Assembly (NCBI RefSeq): GCF_014640635.1 | Contig: NZ_BMHI01000002.1 | Location: forward strand, 186,001 to 250,000 | Direction of reading: 5' to 3' | DNA from: Flexivirga endophytica | GTDB lineage: Bacteria > Actinomycetota > Actinomycetes > Actinomycetales > Dermatophilaceae | DNA: 64,000 nt | Shown: piece by piece, positions 8,660 through 16,979 of the stretch | How positions within the stretch are numbered: position 1 is the first letter of the stretch | How the letters are laid out: the number at the start of each line of letters is the position of its first letter | Notes under the pieces: model-generated | What the model was told of the DNA's origin: nothing | Seen by the model: only the letters and a program-made list of their open reading frames with translations | Database searches by the model: none | Made by a program: the position numbers and the translations under genes

Positions 8660-9259
8660 GTGACTGCTCCGCTCTACCTCGTCCGTCACGGACAATCCGA
8701 GTGGAACGTCCGGCGGCTGACGCAGGGGCAGACCCCGCATCCGCGGCTCACCGAGCTCGGTCGGCAGCAGGCCACCCGCGCCGCCGCACTCATCACCGCG
8801 GACCTGGCCGCGTCGGGTGAGGTGGTCGGCCGGATCGTCACCAGCGATCTGACCCGTGCGGTCGAGACCGCCGAGATCATCGCGGCTTCCGCGGGTGCGC
8901 CGATCGTCCACGACGCGCGACTGCGCGAGCAGCACCTCGGCGATCTGCAGGGCCGCCCGTATGACGAAACCTGGTCCGCCGCAGACGCACACGACTGGTC
9001 GGACCCGATGCTGCCGATCGCCGGCGGGGAGTCGCCGGCGGACGTGCATGCCCGGATGGCCGCCGCGATGGGCGACATCGACCGGACCGCGGTGGTGGTC
9101 GTCGTCTCCCACGGTGACGCGATCCGGGCTGCGCTCGCGCACTTCGCCGGGCACGGGCCACTCGAGGCGCCGTGGGTCGCGGTCGCCAACGGTGCGGTCG
9201 CTCGGATCGACCGGGAGATCACCTGGTTGGGAAGCGATACGTCCCAGCGGTGCTCGTGA
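8660..9259 (+). CDS. histidine phosphatase family protein (CobC-like candidate)
   Basis: Phosphoglycerate-mutase-like phosphatase of 199 residues. The phospho-acceptor motif LVRHGQSEWN is at residue 7, the acid residue is in LREQHLGDLQG, and the second His is in VSHGDAIRAAL. GTG 8660 is chosen for the spacing to AGAAAGGG at 8648-8655. It is divergent from the RNA ligase gene. Its position beside cobT, cobS and cobU suggests alpha-ribazole-phosphate phosphatase (CobC), but the fold is shared by many phosphatases and the role stays inferred. Confidence 0.8.
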   Translation: MTAPLYLVRHGQSEWNVRRLTQGQTPHPRLTELGRQQATRAAALITADLAASGEVVGRIVTSDLTRAVETAEIIAASAGAPIVHDARLREQHLGDLQGRPYDETWSAADAHDWSDPMLPIAGGESPADVHARMAAAMGDIDRTAVVVVVSHGDAIRAALAHFAGHGPLEAPWVAVANGAVARIDREITWLGSDTSQRCS

Positions 9260-9274
9260 CGTCGGGCCCGGCCC

Positions 9275-9655
9275 TCACATCCCGATCTTCTGGTGGTCGA
9301 CCTCGATCAGTGCGACGACGCGCTCGACGTCGCGACCGTAGGGGCCGCCGATGTATTTCAGGGCGATCCGGTCGACCGCCGTCCAGCCCTCGACGCCGTC
9401 CAGCCACTCGACCACGCGCCCGCGCAGCAGCACCGGCGTGAACGGCTCGTCCGGCGGAGTGAGCGAGATCGCGACCCTGGGGTCGCGCTGCAGGTTGCGT
9501 GCCTTGCGCGAGTCGGGGCCGGTCAGGATGGCGACGCGATCGCCGACCGTGCCGATCCACAGCGGGACCGAGTGTGGTGAGCCGTCGGGCAGCGTGGTCG
9601 CCAGGTGGGCGATCGGAGTGCCGTTCAGGATGGAACGTATGTCGTCGGTGAGCAT
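9275..9655 (-). CDS. PPOX class flavin/F420-binding protein
   Basis: Split-barrel protein of 126 residues typical of actinobacterial PPOX-class F420-dependent enzymes. It has an early IAHLATTLPDGSPHSVP strand pair, the cofactor loop DSRKARNLQRDPRVAISL and a tryptophan-containing C-terminal part. The cofactor cannot be told from the sequence alone (F420, FMN or haem-type relatives exist). The start at 9655 is the first ATG. It lies 9 bp downstream of the RibD-like reductase gene and is probably co-transcribed with it. Confidence 0.8.
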   Translation of the reverse strand: MLTDDIRSILNGTPIAHLATTLPDGSPHSVPLWIGTVGDRVAILTGPDSRKARNLQRDPRVAISLTPPDEPFTPVLLRGRVVEWLDGVEGWTAVDRIALKYIGGPYGRDVERVVALIEVDHQKIGM

Positions 9656-9664
9656 GGGCGGTCC

Positions 9665-10222
9665 CTACTTCGCGATCCGGTAGTGGAGGTGGGTGACGCC
9701 GACACCCGGAACGGTGTCGACGAGGGTGAGCGGGACCTGCTCGGCGAGCGGCCCGAAGAAGCGGCGACCGGCACCGAGCAGGACCGGCACCTGATGCAGC
9801 ATCACCTCGTCGACGAGGCCGGCTTCCAGTGCCGCCGTCACGGTGACGCCGCCCTGGATGCCGACGTCCTTGGCCCGCGCGAGTTCCTTCGCCCGGGCGA
9901 TGGCGTCCTCGATCGACGTCGTGAAGACCTGGCGTGCCGAGGCGGCATACTCCTCCGGTTGCGGCCGGTGGCTGACCACGACCATCGGGGCGCTGGGGTG
10001 CGGGCTGCCGCCGTCGAACCCCTCGCAGTCGTCGTATGTCGTGCGTCCGGTCACTACCGCTCCGACGCCGTCGACGAGCTGTTGGTAGACCGCGGAGTTG
10101 CCGGGGTCGCCATACCAATCGAACAGCACGCCGCCGTCGCCCAGACCGTGGCTCGGGCGGGCATCCCGGCCGGTGATGTAGCCGTCGACGGAGACCGCCA
10201 GCGCTGCGAAGACCTTGCTCAT
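9665..10222 (-). CDS. dihydrofolate reductase family protein (RibD C-terminal domain)
   Basis: Protein of 185 residues of the RibD C-terminal/DHFR-like superfamily. It starts with KVFAALAVSVDGYI, has VTGRTTYDD near residue 60, and a nucleotide-binding segment with GGVTVTAALEAGLVDEV near 130. Members are NADPH-dependent reductases, often stress- or xenobiotic-linked, with unknown substrates. AAAGGA precedes the ATG. It is divergent from a HxlR regulator across repeated TTCCTTGA elements, which suggests it is the main target of that regulator. Confidence 0.82.
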   Translation of the reverse strand: MSKVFAALAVSVDGYITGRDARPSHGLGDGGVLFDWYGDPGNSAVYQQLVDGVGAVVTGRTTYDDCEGFDGGSPHPSAPMVVVSHRPQPEEYAASARQVFTTSIEDAIARAKELARAKDVGIQGGVTVTAALEAGLVDEVMLHQVPVLLGAGRRFFGPLAEQVPLTLVDTVPGVGVTHLHYRIAK

Positions 10223-10239
10223 GACGAGGTTCCTTTCGG

Positions 10240-10292
10240 AGTTCCTTGAAGAGACTCCATGGACGCTACCGCACTTAGTTCCTTGAGGGAAC
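10240..10292. promoter_or_regulatory. repeated operator elements between reductase and hxlR-type gene
   Basis: AGTTCCTTGA occurs twice in the same orientation at 10240-10249 and 10277-10286. The second copy extends into the inverted repeat GTTCC-TTGAG-GGAAC at 10278-10292. The region lies between two divergent genes, and HxlR proteins commonly bind such sites. Assignment to the neighbouring regulator is inference. Confidence 0.5.
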
Positions 10293-10313
10293 CCTTAATG
10301 CTAGATTTGGTGG

Positions 10314-10766
10314 ATGCAGCGCACACAGTTCGGTGAGATGGCCTGCTCGATCGCGCGGACCTGGGGCGTGATCGGGGAGCCGTGGTCGGCGCTGATCGTG
10401 CGCGACATCTGGGTCGGCATCCGCAGGTTCGATCAACTGCAGGCCGATCTGGGCATCTCCCGCAAGGTCCTCACCGAGCGGCTGAACCACCTGGTCGAGT
10501 GTGACGTCCTCGAACGCCGTCCGTATGGCGCTCGCCCCCGCTTCGAATATCACCTCACGCAGAAGGGCACCGAGCTGCTGGACGTGCTCATGTCCATGGT
10601 GCGGTGGGGCGACCACTGGCTTTCCGGGGAGGCCGGACCGCCGGTGCTCTACCGGCACCACGCGTGCGGACAGATCGCCGAGGTCGACCCGCGCTGCAGC
10701 AGCTGCGGTGAGCCGATGCACGCCGACGATGTGGACGTCCTCCCGGGGCCGGGCGCTGCTCGCTGA
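10314..10766 (+). CDS. HxlR family transcriptional regulator
   Basis: Winged-helix regulator of 150 residues with the HxlR core: an N-terminal Cys in GEMACSIAR, IGEPWSALIVRDI, and the helix pair RFDQLQADLGISRKVLTERL. Thiol or aldehyde sensing through this Cys is known in several family members. The C-terminus is odd. It adds a small metal-ribbon-like tail with HHACG and CSSCGEP. The start is the ATG at 10314. It is divergent from the RibD-like reductase and PPOX genes and likely controls them. Confidence 0.85.
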   Translation: MQRTQFGEMACSIARTWGVIGEPWSALIVRDIWVGIRRFDQLQADLGISRKVLTERLNHLVECDVLERRPYGARPRFEYHLTQKGTELLDVLMSMVRWGDHWLSGEAGPPVLYRHHACGQIAEVDPRCSSCGEPMHADDVDVLPGPGAAR

Positions 10767-10784
10767 CCGACGGAGCGCCTGACC

Positions 10785-11603
10785 TCAGTCGGCCTGCAGC
10801 GCGGTGGTGATCGGCGTGAGTCCGTCGATGAGTTCGTCGAGTTCGGCCGCGGTCAGCACGGTGTATGCCGGGGCGGCGAGCTCGTCGGTCAGGGCCTCGA
10901 TCCGCTCCCGGGTCTCGCGGCCTGAATCGGTGCATCCACCTGCGGCGTCGACGAATCCGCGGTCGCGCAGGCCGCCGATGACTGCGTCCAGCTGAGCCTT
11001 CGGCAGGTGGTGGATCCGGCCGAACTTCTCCGGACGCATGTCGTGTGTGACCGCGTAGAGCACGTGCGCCTCGGTGCCGCCGATGCCGTGCGCGACCAGG
11101 GCGGCGTTGTGCCCGTCCCCGCGGTGCTCGCGCAGCAGCGTCGCCGCGTGCCACATCTTGGCCACCGGTTCCTCGGGTATGTCGAGCGCCCGGAGCCCGG
11201 CATACAGGACACGACCCTCGGTGGGTGCGCTGACGGCGGCGCGGGTGGCGAGGTCGGCGAGGTGCGGCAGGTCGGGGGAGTCGGCCAATTCGCCGACCGC
11301 AGCCCGAATCGCGTTGACGCTGCCGCGTTCCCGTATGGCGATCGCCTCCTCCGGCGTGACCTTGCCCCAGACCCAGGGGATGTGCCGGGCGACCTCGCCG
11401 GGAGCGAAGTTGTAGAAGACCGCGTCGACGACCTCCGCGGGCGCCATACCCAATGGTGCGGCGCGGCCGGCGAAGTAGCCGTCCCAGTAGTTGCGCATGC
11501 CGACCGCGCGGAACTCGGAGTCCGCCACCGGGCTGAACGTCCTCGTGCCGATCGCCTCGCAGATCTCGGCCATCCGGTGGATCTTGTGCTGTGGGTGCGT
11601 CAT
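10785..11603 (-). CDS. SCO6745 family protein
   Basis: Protein of 272 residues matching the helix-rich SCO6745 family, common in actinobacteria and of unknown function. Recognisable segments are YFAGRAAPLGMAPAEVV, YNFAPGEVARHIP and the Trp/His-containing MWHAATLLREHRGDGHNAAL. The C-terminal half resembles a winged helix (FVDAAGGCTDSGRETRERIE region), so a regulatory or DNA-linked role is possible but unproven. No signal peptide or membrane segment is seen. The ATG at 11603 opens with THPQHKIHRM. It is convergent with the HxlR gene. Confidence 0.7.
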   Translation of the reverse strand: MTHPQHKIHRMAEICEAIGTRTFSPVADSEFRAVGMRNYWDGYFAGRAAPLGMAPAEVVDAVFYNFAPGEVARHIPWVWGKVTPEEAIAIRERGSVNAIRAAVGELADSPDLPHLADLATRAAVSAPTEGRVLYAGLRALDIPEEPVAKMWHAATLLREHRGDGHNAALVAHGIGGTEAHVLYAVTHDMRPEKFGRIHHLPKAQLDAVIGGLRDRGFVDAAGGCTDSGRETRERIEALTDELAAPAYTVLTAAELDELIDGLTPITTALQAD

Positions 11604-11796
11604 CGGTCGTCAGCTCCTGTTGTCGTGACGGCAGCCTCGTGCGCCGTACTCAGCATGTCCACGAACGACACTGCCGGAATACGACACCGCCGATCGAGCT
11701 CAGCCTCCGGTGTGTCCACTCGGCGAGAACACCGTCTCAACATCTGTCCCCAGTGCGTAGATTGAGAAGTCGTTGTCGACGAAGGGGAGGAACTGC

Positions 11797-13092
11797 GTGC
11801 CAGCCACCGCACACCGCAAGCCTCGGGCGCCCGAGGAGTCCGGCGACGCCGGTGTCGTCGCGCGGGCCGCGACCGACATCGAAGGCCTCGCGGTGCGGAC
11901 GCTGTTGCAGGCCAACGCCCGTCTCGGCGAGCTGGTGGGTGCGCAGGTGCTGCTCAAGCGCGAAGACCTGCAGCCGGTGCGGTCCTACAAGATCCGTGGC
12001 GCGGTCAATCTGATCCGCGGACTCAGCCAGCAGGAGCGCGAGCGCGGGATCGTCTGCGCGAGTGCCGGCAACCACGCGCAGGGTGTCGCGCTCGCCTGCG
12101 CGGAGCTGGGCGTCACCGCGCGAATCTACTTGCCGCGCAACACTCCTCGACAGAAGCGGGACCGCGTTGCGTCGCTCGGTGGCGAGCACGTCCGGCTGAT
12201 CCTGCACGGTGACACCTACGACGACGCCTCGAAGGCCGCGATCCTGGATGCGTCACGCACCGGTGCGACCCTGGCGCCGGCGTTCGACGACCCGCGGGTG
12301 ATCGCCGGCCAGGGCACCGTCACCCGGGAGATCCTGCAGGACCTGGGGCACGCTCCCGACATACTCCTGGTGCCCGTCGGCGGGGGCGGCCTGCTGGCGG
12401 GGGCGCTGCTGGCGCTCGCCGAGGCGCCGGCCGAGTACGAAGCGGACAAGTGCCGCGTGATCGCGGTGGAGCCCGTGGGTGCCGCGAGTCTGCGGGCGGC
12501 GCTGGACGCGGGTCAGCCGTTGGATCTCGGCGAGATCGACACCTTCGCGGACGGCACCGCGGTCCGCAAGGTCGGTGACCACCCGTTCGAGATCATCCGC
12601 CGCGGCGAGGTCGAGGTCGTGAGCGTCGAGACCGGTGCGATCTGTCAGGAGATGCTGCGGCTCTATCAGGTCGACGGCATCATCGCCGAGCCCTCCGGTG
12701 CGATGGCGATGGCCGACCTCGACCGGCGGGGGATCACCCCTGGCGCCACGGTGGTCGCGATCCTGTCCGGTGGCAACAACGACGTCAGCCGGTATGCCGA
12801 GGTCATCGAGCGCGCACTCGTGCACGAGGGTCGCAAGCACTACCTCCTCGTCGACTTCCCGCAGGAGCCCGGTGCGCTGCGCCGCTTCCTGGAGGACATC
12901 CTCGGCCCGGACGACGACATCACGTTCTTCGAATACGTCAAACGCAACAATCGCGAGTTCGGTCCGGCGATGGTCGGGGTCGAGCTCGGGGATCCGTCGA
13001 CGTATGACGCCCTGCTCGAGCGCGCAGAGGAGTCCCCGCTGGAGGTCGAGCCGATCCCGCTGGACAGCCCGCTGTTGCGCTACCTGCTCTGA
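11797..13092 (+). CDS. ilvA: threonine ammonia-lyase (threonine dehydratase)
   Basis: PLP enzyme that converts threonine to 2-oxobutanoate, the first step towards isoleucine. The PLP lysine is in SYKIRGA near residue 60, the Gly-rich phosphate loop in VGGGGLLAG, and SGGNND near 330. A C-terminal ACT-like part (HYLLVDFPQEPGALRRF and onward) fits the shorter, single-domain feedback-sensitive form. GTG 11797 is chosen because AAGGGGAGG ends 6 bases before it. The upstream in-frame TTG at 11773 has no such site. Length is 431 residues. The gene seems monocistronic. Confidence 0.92.
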   Translation: MPATAHRKPRAPEESGDAGVVARAATDIEGLAVRTLLQANARLGELVGAQVLLKREDLQPVRSYKIRGAVNLIRGLSQQERERGIVCASAGNHAQGVALACAELGVTARIYLPRNTPRQKRDRVASLGGEHVRLILHGDTYDDASKAAILDASRTGATLAPAFDDPRVIAGQGTVTREILQDLGHAPDILLVPVGGGGLLAGALLALAEAPAEYEADKCRVIAVEPVGAASLRAALDAGQPLDLGEIDTFADGTAVRKVGDHPFEIIRRGEVEVVSVETGAICQEMLRLYQVDGIIAEPSGAMAMADLDRRGITPGATVVAILSGGNNDVSRYAEVIERALVHEGRKHYLLVDFPQEPGALRRFLEDILGPDDDITFFEYVKRNNREFGPAMVGVELGDPSTYDALLERAEESPLEVEPIPLDSPLLRYLL

Positions 13093-13177
13093 GGAGCACG
13101 ATCGATCCGCTCGATGCGCTCGCGGCTGGACAAATTCGGCGGCGCGGTGGCGCGGGTGGTTGTCTGTCCCGGTGAAC

Positions 13178-13954
13178 ATGAACGACGCACGGGACGGCGT
13201 CCGTCAGGTCAAGAACAGCAGGACGCTCGATGTCGGTGCCCGGGCCGGTTTCGTCGCCAGCGGAATGCTGCACCTGTTGATCGGCTATCTCGCGCTGCGG
13301 GTCGCCTTCCACAAGTCGGGCAAGAACCCGGACCAGTCAGGCGCGTTGGCGACGCTCGCGCAGAATGGCGCAGGGAAGGCGCTGTTGATCGTCTTCGTGG
13401 TGGGTTTCGTCGCGCTCGCGCTGTGGCAACTCGCGCGGGTGTTCATCGCCGCCGAGGTGAAGGATCGGTTCCAGAGCGGTGCGCTGGTGGTGATCTATCT
13501 GACGATGGGGTGGAGTGCGCTGTCCTTCGCCAGGGGCAAGGGTCGCTCGAGCAGGTCGACGTCGACCGACTTCACCGCGACGGTGATGAAGCAATCTGGC
13601 GGTCGCTGGCTGGTCGCGATCATCGGGCTGGTGATCATCGGCGTCGGGATCTACCACGTTCAGAAGGGGATTCGGACCCGGTTCATGGAAGAGCTGCGTG
13701 AGCATCCCGGCACGGCGATCACCTGGAGCGGGCGAGTGGGGTATGCCGCCAAGGGCATCGCGCTCGGCATCGTCGGCGTGCTCTTCGTCGTGGCCGCGGC
13801 GAAGCACCGATCCTCGCACGCGTCGGGTCTCGACGGCGCGCTGTCCGCCTTGCAGCGGGCGACCGGCGGGCAGCTACTGCTGACCCTGATGGGCCTCGGT
13901 CTGGCTGCCTTCGGTGTCTATTCGCTCGCGCGGGTGCGTTTTGGCCGGGTCTGA
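13178..13954 (+). CDS. DUF1206 family membrane protein
   Basis: Integral membrane protein of 258 residues with six hydrophobic segments in three pairs, the repeated GxxARG/GYxAKG pattern (GARAGFVASGML, GRVGYAAKGI) and no catalytic motif. DUF1206 proteins are widespread in actinobacteria and of unknown function. ATG 13178 (MNDARDG) is preferred, though GTG 13172 is in frame two codons earlier, and neither has a strong ribosome site. The 3' end overlaps the next membrane-protein gene, so the two are probably coupled. Confidence 0.75.
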   Translation: MNDARDGVRQVKNSRTLDVGARAGFVASGMLHLLIGYLALRVAFHKSGKNPDQSGALATLAQNGAGKALLIVFVVGFVALALWQLARVFIAAEVKDRFQSGALVVIYLTMGWSALSFARGKGRSSRSTSTDFTATVMKQSGGRWLVAIIGLVIIGVGIYHVQKGIRTRFMEELREHPGTAITWSGRVGYAAKGIALGIVGVLFVVAAAKHRSSHASGLDGALSALQRATGGQLLLTLMGLGLAAFGVYSLARVRFGRV

Positions 13955-14450
13955 GGAGCCGCCGCCGGCGGAGGAGCGCGCACTCGCCGCGGCATACGAC
14001 CCGGACCGCCGGCCGACCACTGGGCTGCCCCGGGTGATGTGGGTCAGCGCGCTGATCCTCGGCGTCGGGGCCGTCCTGCTCATCCCGTGGACCGTCTATC
14101 TGGCGTGGACGCTGCCCGGACATGCCGTGGCTGCGAACTACGACATCGCGTGGACGGGGTTCGACATCGGCCTCATCCTGGCGCTCGCCGGCACGGCAGT
14201 GGCGGCGCTACGAGGTGGCCGGTGGCTGCCCACTTTGGCGGCGGTCACAGCGGCGGCGCTGCTCATCGATGCGTGGTTCGACGTCGTCACCGCGTCGACC
14301 GTCGCCGATCGGGTGGAGGCCGTAGTGCTGGCCGCGATCGTCGAAATCCCGGTCGCCGGCGCATGCCTGTGGATCGCCGTCAACGCCCAGGAGTTCAACG
14401 ACCGGCGCGTCGCCCGGGCGGCACGGCGGACGAGTCATCGACCGCGGTGA
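13914..14450 (+). CDS. four-helix membrane protein of unknown function
   Basis: About 178 residues with an acidic soluble N-terminus, the conserved-looking YDPDRRPTTGLPRVMW and four hydrophobic segments (VSALILGVGAVLLIP, IGLILALAGTAVAAL, LAAVTAAALLIDAWF, AVVLAAIVEIPVAGA). Similar proteins are common in actinobacteria but have no assigned role. The start is uncertain: GTG 13914 overlaps the DUF1206 gene by 41 bp, while TTG 13941 would overlap by 14 bp. Neither shows a clear ribosome site. The tail is Arg-rich. Confidence 0.6.
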   Translation: MSIRSRGCVLAGSEEPPPAEERALAAAYDPDRRPTTGLPRVMWVSALILGVGAVLLIPWTVYLAWTLPGHAVAANYDIAWTGFDIGLILALAGTAVAALRGGRWLPTLAAVTAAALLIDAWFDVVTASTVADRVEAVVLAAIVEIPVAGACLWIAVNAQEFNDRRVARAARRTSHRPR

Positions 14451-14533
14451 CGGTGGTGTCGAGGCGAACCTCGGTCGAGCTGGGTACATCCGCGCGGTGA
14501 ATCCGCCTGCGCCGACAGAGGATCGGCCGGCAG

Positions 14534-14700
14534 CTACATGTCGCGGTAGCGAACCGCAGCGTCGAGCTGCTCCTTGAGCCCCTCCGCATTGAACCTCCAT
14601 AAGGGTGTGCCGGACCAGCCCCGAGGGTGCGATCGTCGGGATGTTCAGCTCGTCGCTGCCGCGCCAGTCCGGCCCTGCTGCAACCAGACCACGGACGAGT
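14534..14700 (-). pseudogene. degraded C-terminal gene remnant, family not recognised
   Basis: On the minus strand a reading frame with clear GC3 bias reads DWRGSDELNIPTIAPSGLV and then RHTLMEV. About one codon later the coding signal moves to another frame, reads RFNAEGLKEQLDAAVRYRDM and stops at 14534-14536. Joined across one frameshift, the parts look like the last 50 or so residues of a conserved protein. No start or upstream part is present. I cannot name the family. It sits between complete + strand genes, so it is probably the relic of a deletion. Confidence 0.4.
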
Positions 14701-14722
14701 CGCACACCTGAAGGAGGACCAG

Positions 14723-15007
14723 ATGGCAAAGGGCGAAGCCGAAGACGAGCGGATCGTCGACGAGGCCGTCGCAACCGCGCCATCGCTGCGCGACGTGAGC
14801 GTGCGTGAACTCCTGGCGCAACTGACGATCGTGCGAGCTCGGCTTTTGGGCGAGTTGCGGGCCGGTGGCTATCAGACCGTGCCGAATCAGAACTACCGCC
14901 GCGCCCAGCTGCGTCGGCAGGAGCAGGACCTTGTCCGTCAACTGCGCATCCGGCAGAACCAGTGGCGCCGAGCGATAACGACGACCCAGGACCAACCGCG
15001 ACCCTAG
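14723..15007 (+). CDS. small charged helical protein, unknown function
   Basis: 94 residues, rich in Arg, Glu and Gln, predicted almost wholly helical (VRELLAQLTIVRARLLGELR, then an Arg/Gln helix), without membrane segments. AAGGAGGA at 14711-14718 gives a very strong ribosome site for the ATG at 14723. The pattern of two long amphipathic helices suggests a coiled coil or nucleic-acid-associated protein, but no family is recognised. The next tiny gene starts 18 bp downstream and may be co-transcribed. Confidence 0.55.
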   Translation: MAKGEAEDERIVDEAVATAPSLRDVSVRELLAQLTIVRARLLGELRAGGYQTVPNQNYRRAQLRRQEQDLVRQLRIRQNQWRRAITTTQDQPRP

Positions 15008-15025
15008 TCAACGGGTGACACAGAG

Positions 15026-15247
15026 ATGGCCGTCTTCGTCTACGAGATAACCGGGCCGGCCGCGGCGAACGGGTGGCAAACAAGTGCACCCGACGAGCCG
15101 ATCGCGACCGCGGCCGAGGCATGGCGCCTGATCGCCCGGATCGTCCGACGGACCGAACCGGAGCTGGCGCTGTCGCTACGCACACGCAGCATGCCAGGAG
15201 TCCTCAACCACAACGGGACCCGGTACACGGTGATCCGTATCGCGTGA
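15026..15247 (+). CDS. small hypothetical protein, 73 aa
   Basis: 73 residues beginning MAVFVYEITGPAAANGW and ending RYTVIRIA, a likely mixed alpha/beta fold with a central helix (AAEAWRLIARIVRRTE). No family is recognised. The ribosome site is weak (ACAGAG). One Ile uses ATA outside the GTATGNC word, unlike almost all other ATA codons in the window. It follows the 94-residue gene by 18 bp and is convergent with the amidase gene. Confidence 0.5.
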   Translation: MAVFVYEITGPAAANGWQTSAPDEPIATAAEAWRLIARIVRRTEPELALSLRTRSMPGVLNHNGTRYTVIRIA

Positions 15248-15267
15248 TCGAACCGGCCGGGCGACGC

Positions 15268-16959
15268 TCACAGCGGTGGCGTACGCGGTGGCGCCATACG
15301 CCGTGAGCCGAGTGCCTCGAAGCCGGCGGCCACCCGCAGCAGTGCGTTGTCGTCATACGCGCGACCGGCGAAGGTGAGACCGACCGGCATCCCGATGTCG
15401 GCCATGACGCCCAACGGAACCGTGACGGTGGGTATACCGAGGTGGCGGATGACGAGGTTGCCGTTGGCCACCCAGGTGCCGTTGCGCCAGGCGAGATCGG
15501 CCGACGCGGTGTTGACGTCGCTGTCTGCCGGTCCGACGTCGGCGACTGCCGGAAACACCACAGCATCAAGGGTGTTCGTGGTCATCCAGTCCTCCAGGTC
15601 GGCTTGACGGGTGCGCTCCAGCCCGGCCAGCCCGTCCGGCAGCGTCGGCATGTCGTTCAGCCCGGCACCTGGGTGGGTGCGCACCCAGTCCGGGTAGGTG
15701 GCGATGTCGTCGGGGAAGCCGGTGTAGCGGTCCAGCGCACCCGGCGGCTGCGGGAAGATCGTGGCGCCGTCGACGGGTGCGAGCGAGGACAACGCCGGGT
15801 CGCCGTTGGCGGCCAGGAAGTCCTCCCACGACCAGGGCGACAGGGCGTTGATCTCCTCGCTGAGGAACTCCGGGCTGACGAAGCCCCTCGTGCTGATCGT
15901 CGGCGCACCGGCCCGGTCGCCCTCGTAGTTGGACACAGCAGGGAAGTCCACCTCGACCACTTCCGCGCCGGCCGCTTCCAGGTCGGCACGCGCCGCCTCC
16001 CAGAGGGCGATCACCGACGCGCGGGTCTCGATGCGCTCGCCGGTCGGCCCGCCGATCGTCGTCCCGGTGCCGGCGTCGGGGTCGGCATTCAGGTACATCC
16101 GCGGTATGCCGAGCCGTATGCCGGACAGCGAAAGCCCTTCTCGCAGTGCGGGATAGGACGGGGGACGCACCGCGGACGACGCCGGGATCGACACCCACGG
16201 CTGCACCCGCCAGAAATCCCCACGGGTGTCCGCGTCGTCGGCGACGATGACGTCCAGCACCTCCAGCAGATCGGCCATGGTCCGCGTGTGCGGCACGACG
16301 ACGTCCATCGTGGGGACCAGCGGCCAGTTGCCGCGGACCGAGATCACGCCACGTGACGGGGTGTAGGCGCACAGGCCGTTGTTGGAGGCCGGGCCGCGGC
16401 CGCTGGACCAGGTCTCCTCGCCCAGCCCGAACGCCGCGAAGCTCGCCGAGGTCGCGGTGCCCGAGCCGTTTGAGGACCCGGAAGCGTAGGGCGCAGTGAG
16501 GAACTCGGCGTTGTAGGGACTCTCGGCGCGACCGTAGAGCCCGCGCTGCATGCCGCCGTTCGCCATCGGCGGCATGTTGGTCAGGCCGAGACAGATCGCG
16601 CCGTTGCCGCGCAGTCGCTCGATGGTGAACGCGTCGCGTTGCGCCACCAGGTCGGCGAACGCCGGACTGCCGGCCGCCGCCGTCAGGCCTTTGACGAGGT
16701 AGCTGTCCTTCGCCGTGTAGGGAATGCCGTCCAGCGGTCCCAGCGTCTCGCCGCTCGCCCGCCGCCGGTCCGACTCAGCGGCCTCGGCCCGTGCCTCGGG
16801 GTTGGGCACGATGACGGCGTTCAGCGCGGTCGCCGTGTCCGGCCCGTCGTAGGCTGCGATCCGTGCGAGGTAGGCATCGACCAGCTCGACAGCCGTCGTC
16901 TCGCCCGTCTCGAGCGCGGCGCGTAGGTCGCTGATGGAACGTTCGACGACATCGATCAC
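15268..16959 (-). CDS. amidase signature family protein
   Basis: Amidase of 563 residues with the Ser-cis-Ser-Lys arrangement: Lys in YTAKDSYLVKG near residue 85 and the serine-rich motif GSSNGSGTATSASF near 185, where the usual pattern is GSSSGS. It hydrolyses a carboxamide, and the natural substrate is unknown. GTG 16959 is selected because it follows TAGGAGA and starts the first helix (IDVVERSISDLRAAL). A longer frame upstream runs into the oxidoreductase gene. It is likely co-transcribed with that gene, 20 bp upstream on the same strand. Confidence 0.82.
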   Translation of the reverse strand: MIDVVERSISDLRAALETGETTAVELVDAYLARIAAYDGPDTATALNAVIVPNPEARAEAAESDRRRASGETLGPLDGIPYTAKDSYLVKGLTAAAGSPAFADLVAQRDAFTIERLRGNGAICLGLTNMPPMANGGMQRGLYGRAESPYNAEFLTAPYASGSSNGSGTATSASFAAFGLGEETWSSGRGPASNNGLCAYTPSRGVISVRGNWPLVPTMDVVVPHTRTMADLLEVLDVIVADDADTRGDFWRVQPWVSIPASSAVRPPSYPALREGLSLSGIRLGIPRMYLNADPDAGTGTTIGGPTGERIETRASVIALWEAARADLEAAGAEVVEVDFPAVSNYEGDRAGAPTISTRGFVSPEFLSEEINALSPWSWEDFLAANGDPALSSLAPVDGATIFPQPPGALDRYTGFPDDIATYPDWVRTHPGAGLNDMPTLPDGLAGLERTRQADLEDWMTTNTLDAVVFPAVADVGPADSDVNTASADLAWRNGTWVANGNLVIRHLGIPTVTVPLGVMADIGMPVGLTFAGRAYDDNALLRVAAGFEALGSRRMAPPRTPPL

Positions 16960-16979
16960 GGGATCTCCTACGTGGGTCT

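Noticed and set aside
10240-10292. TTCCTTGA repeats as an insertion-element end
   Set aside because: No transposase or target duplication is present. The position between divergent genes fits a regulator site better.
11604-11796. Promoter for ilvA (TCAACA with TAGATT)
   Set aside because: Spacing is only 15 bp and the hexamers are poor, so there is not enough to list.
14395-14589. Minus-strand frame of 64 codons near the remnant
   Set aside because: Arg/Ser/Cys-rich shadow of high-GC DNA. The real coding signal there is in the frame described as the pseudogene.
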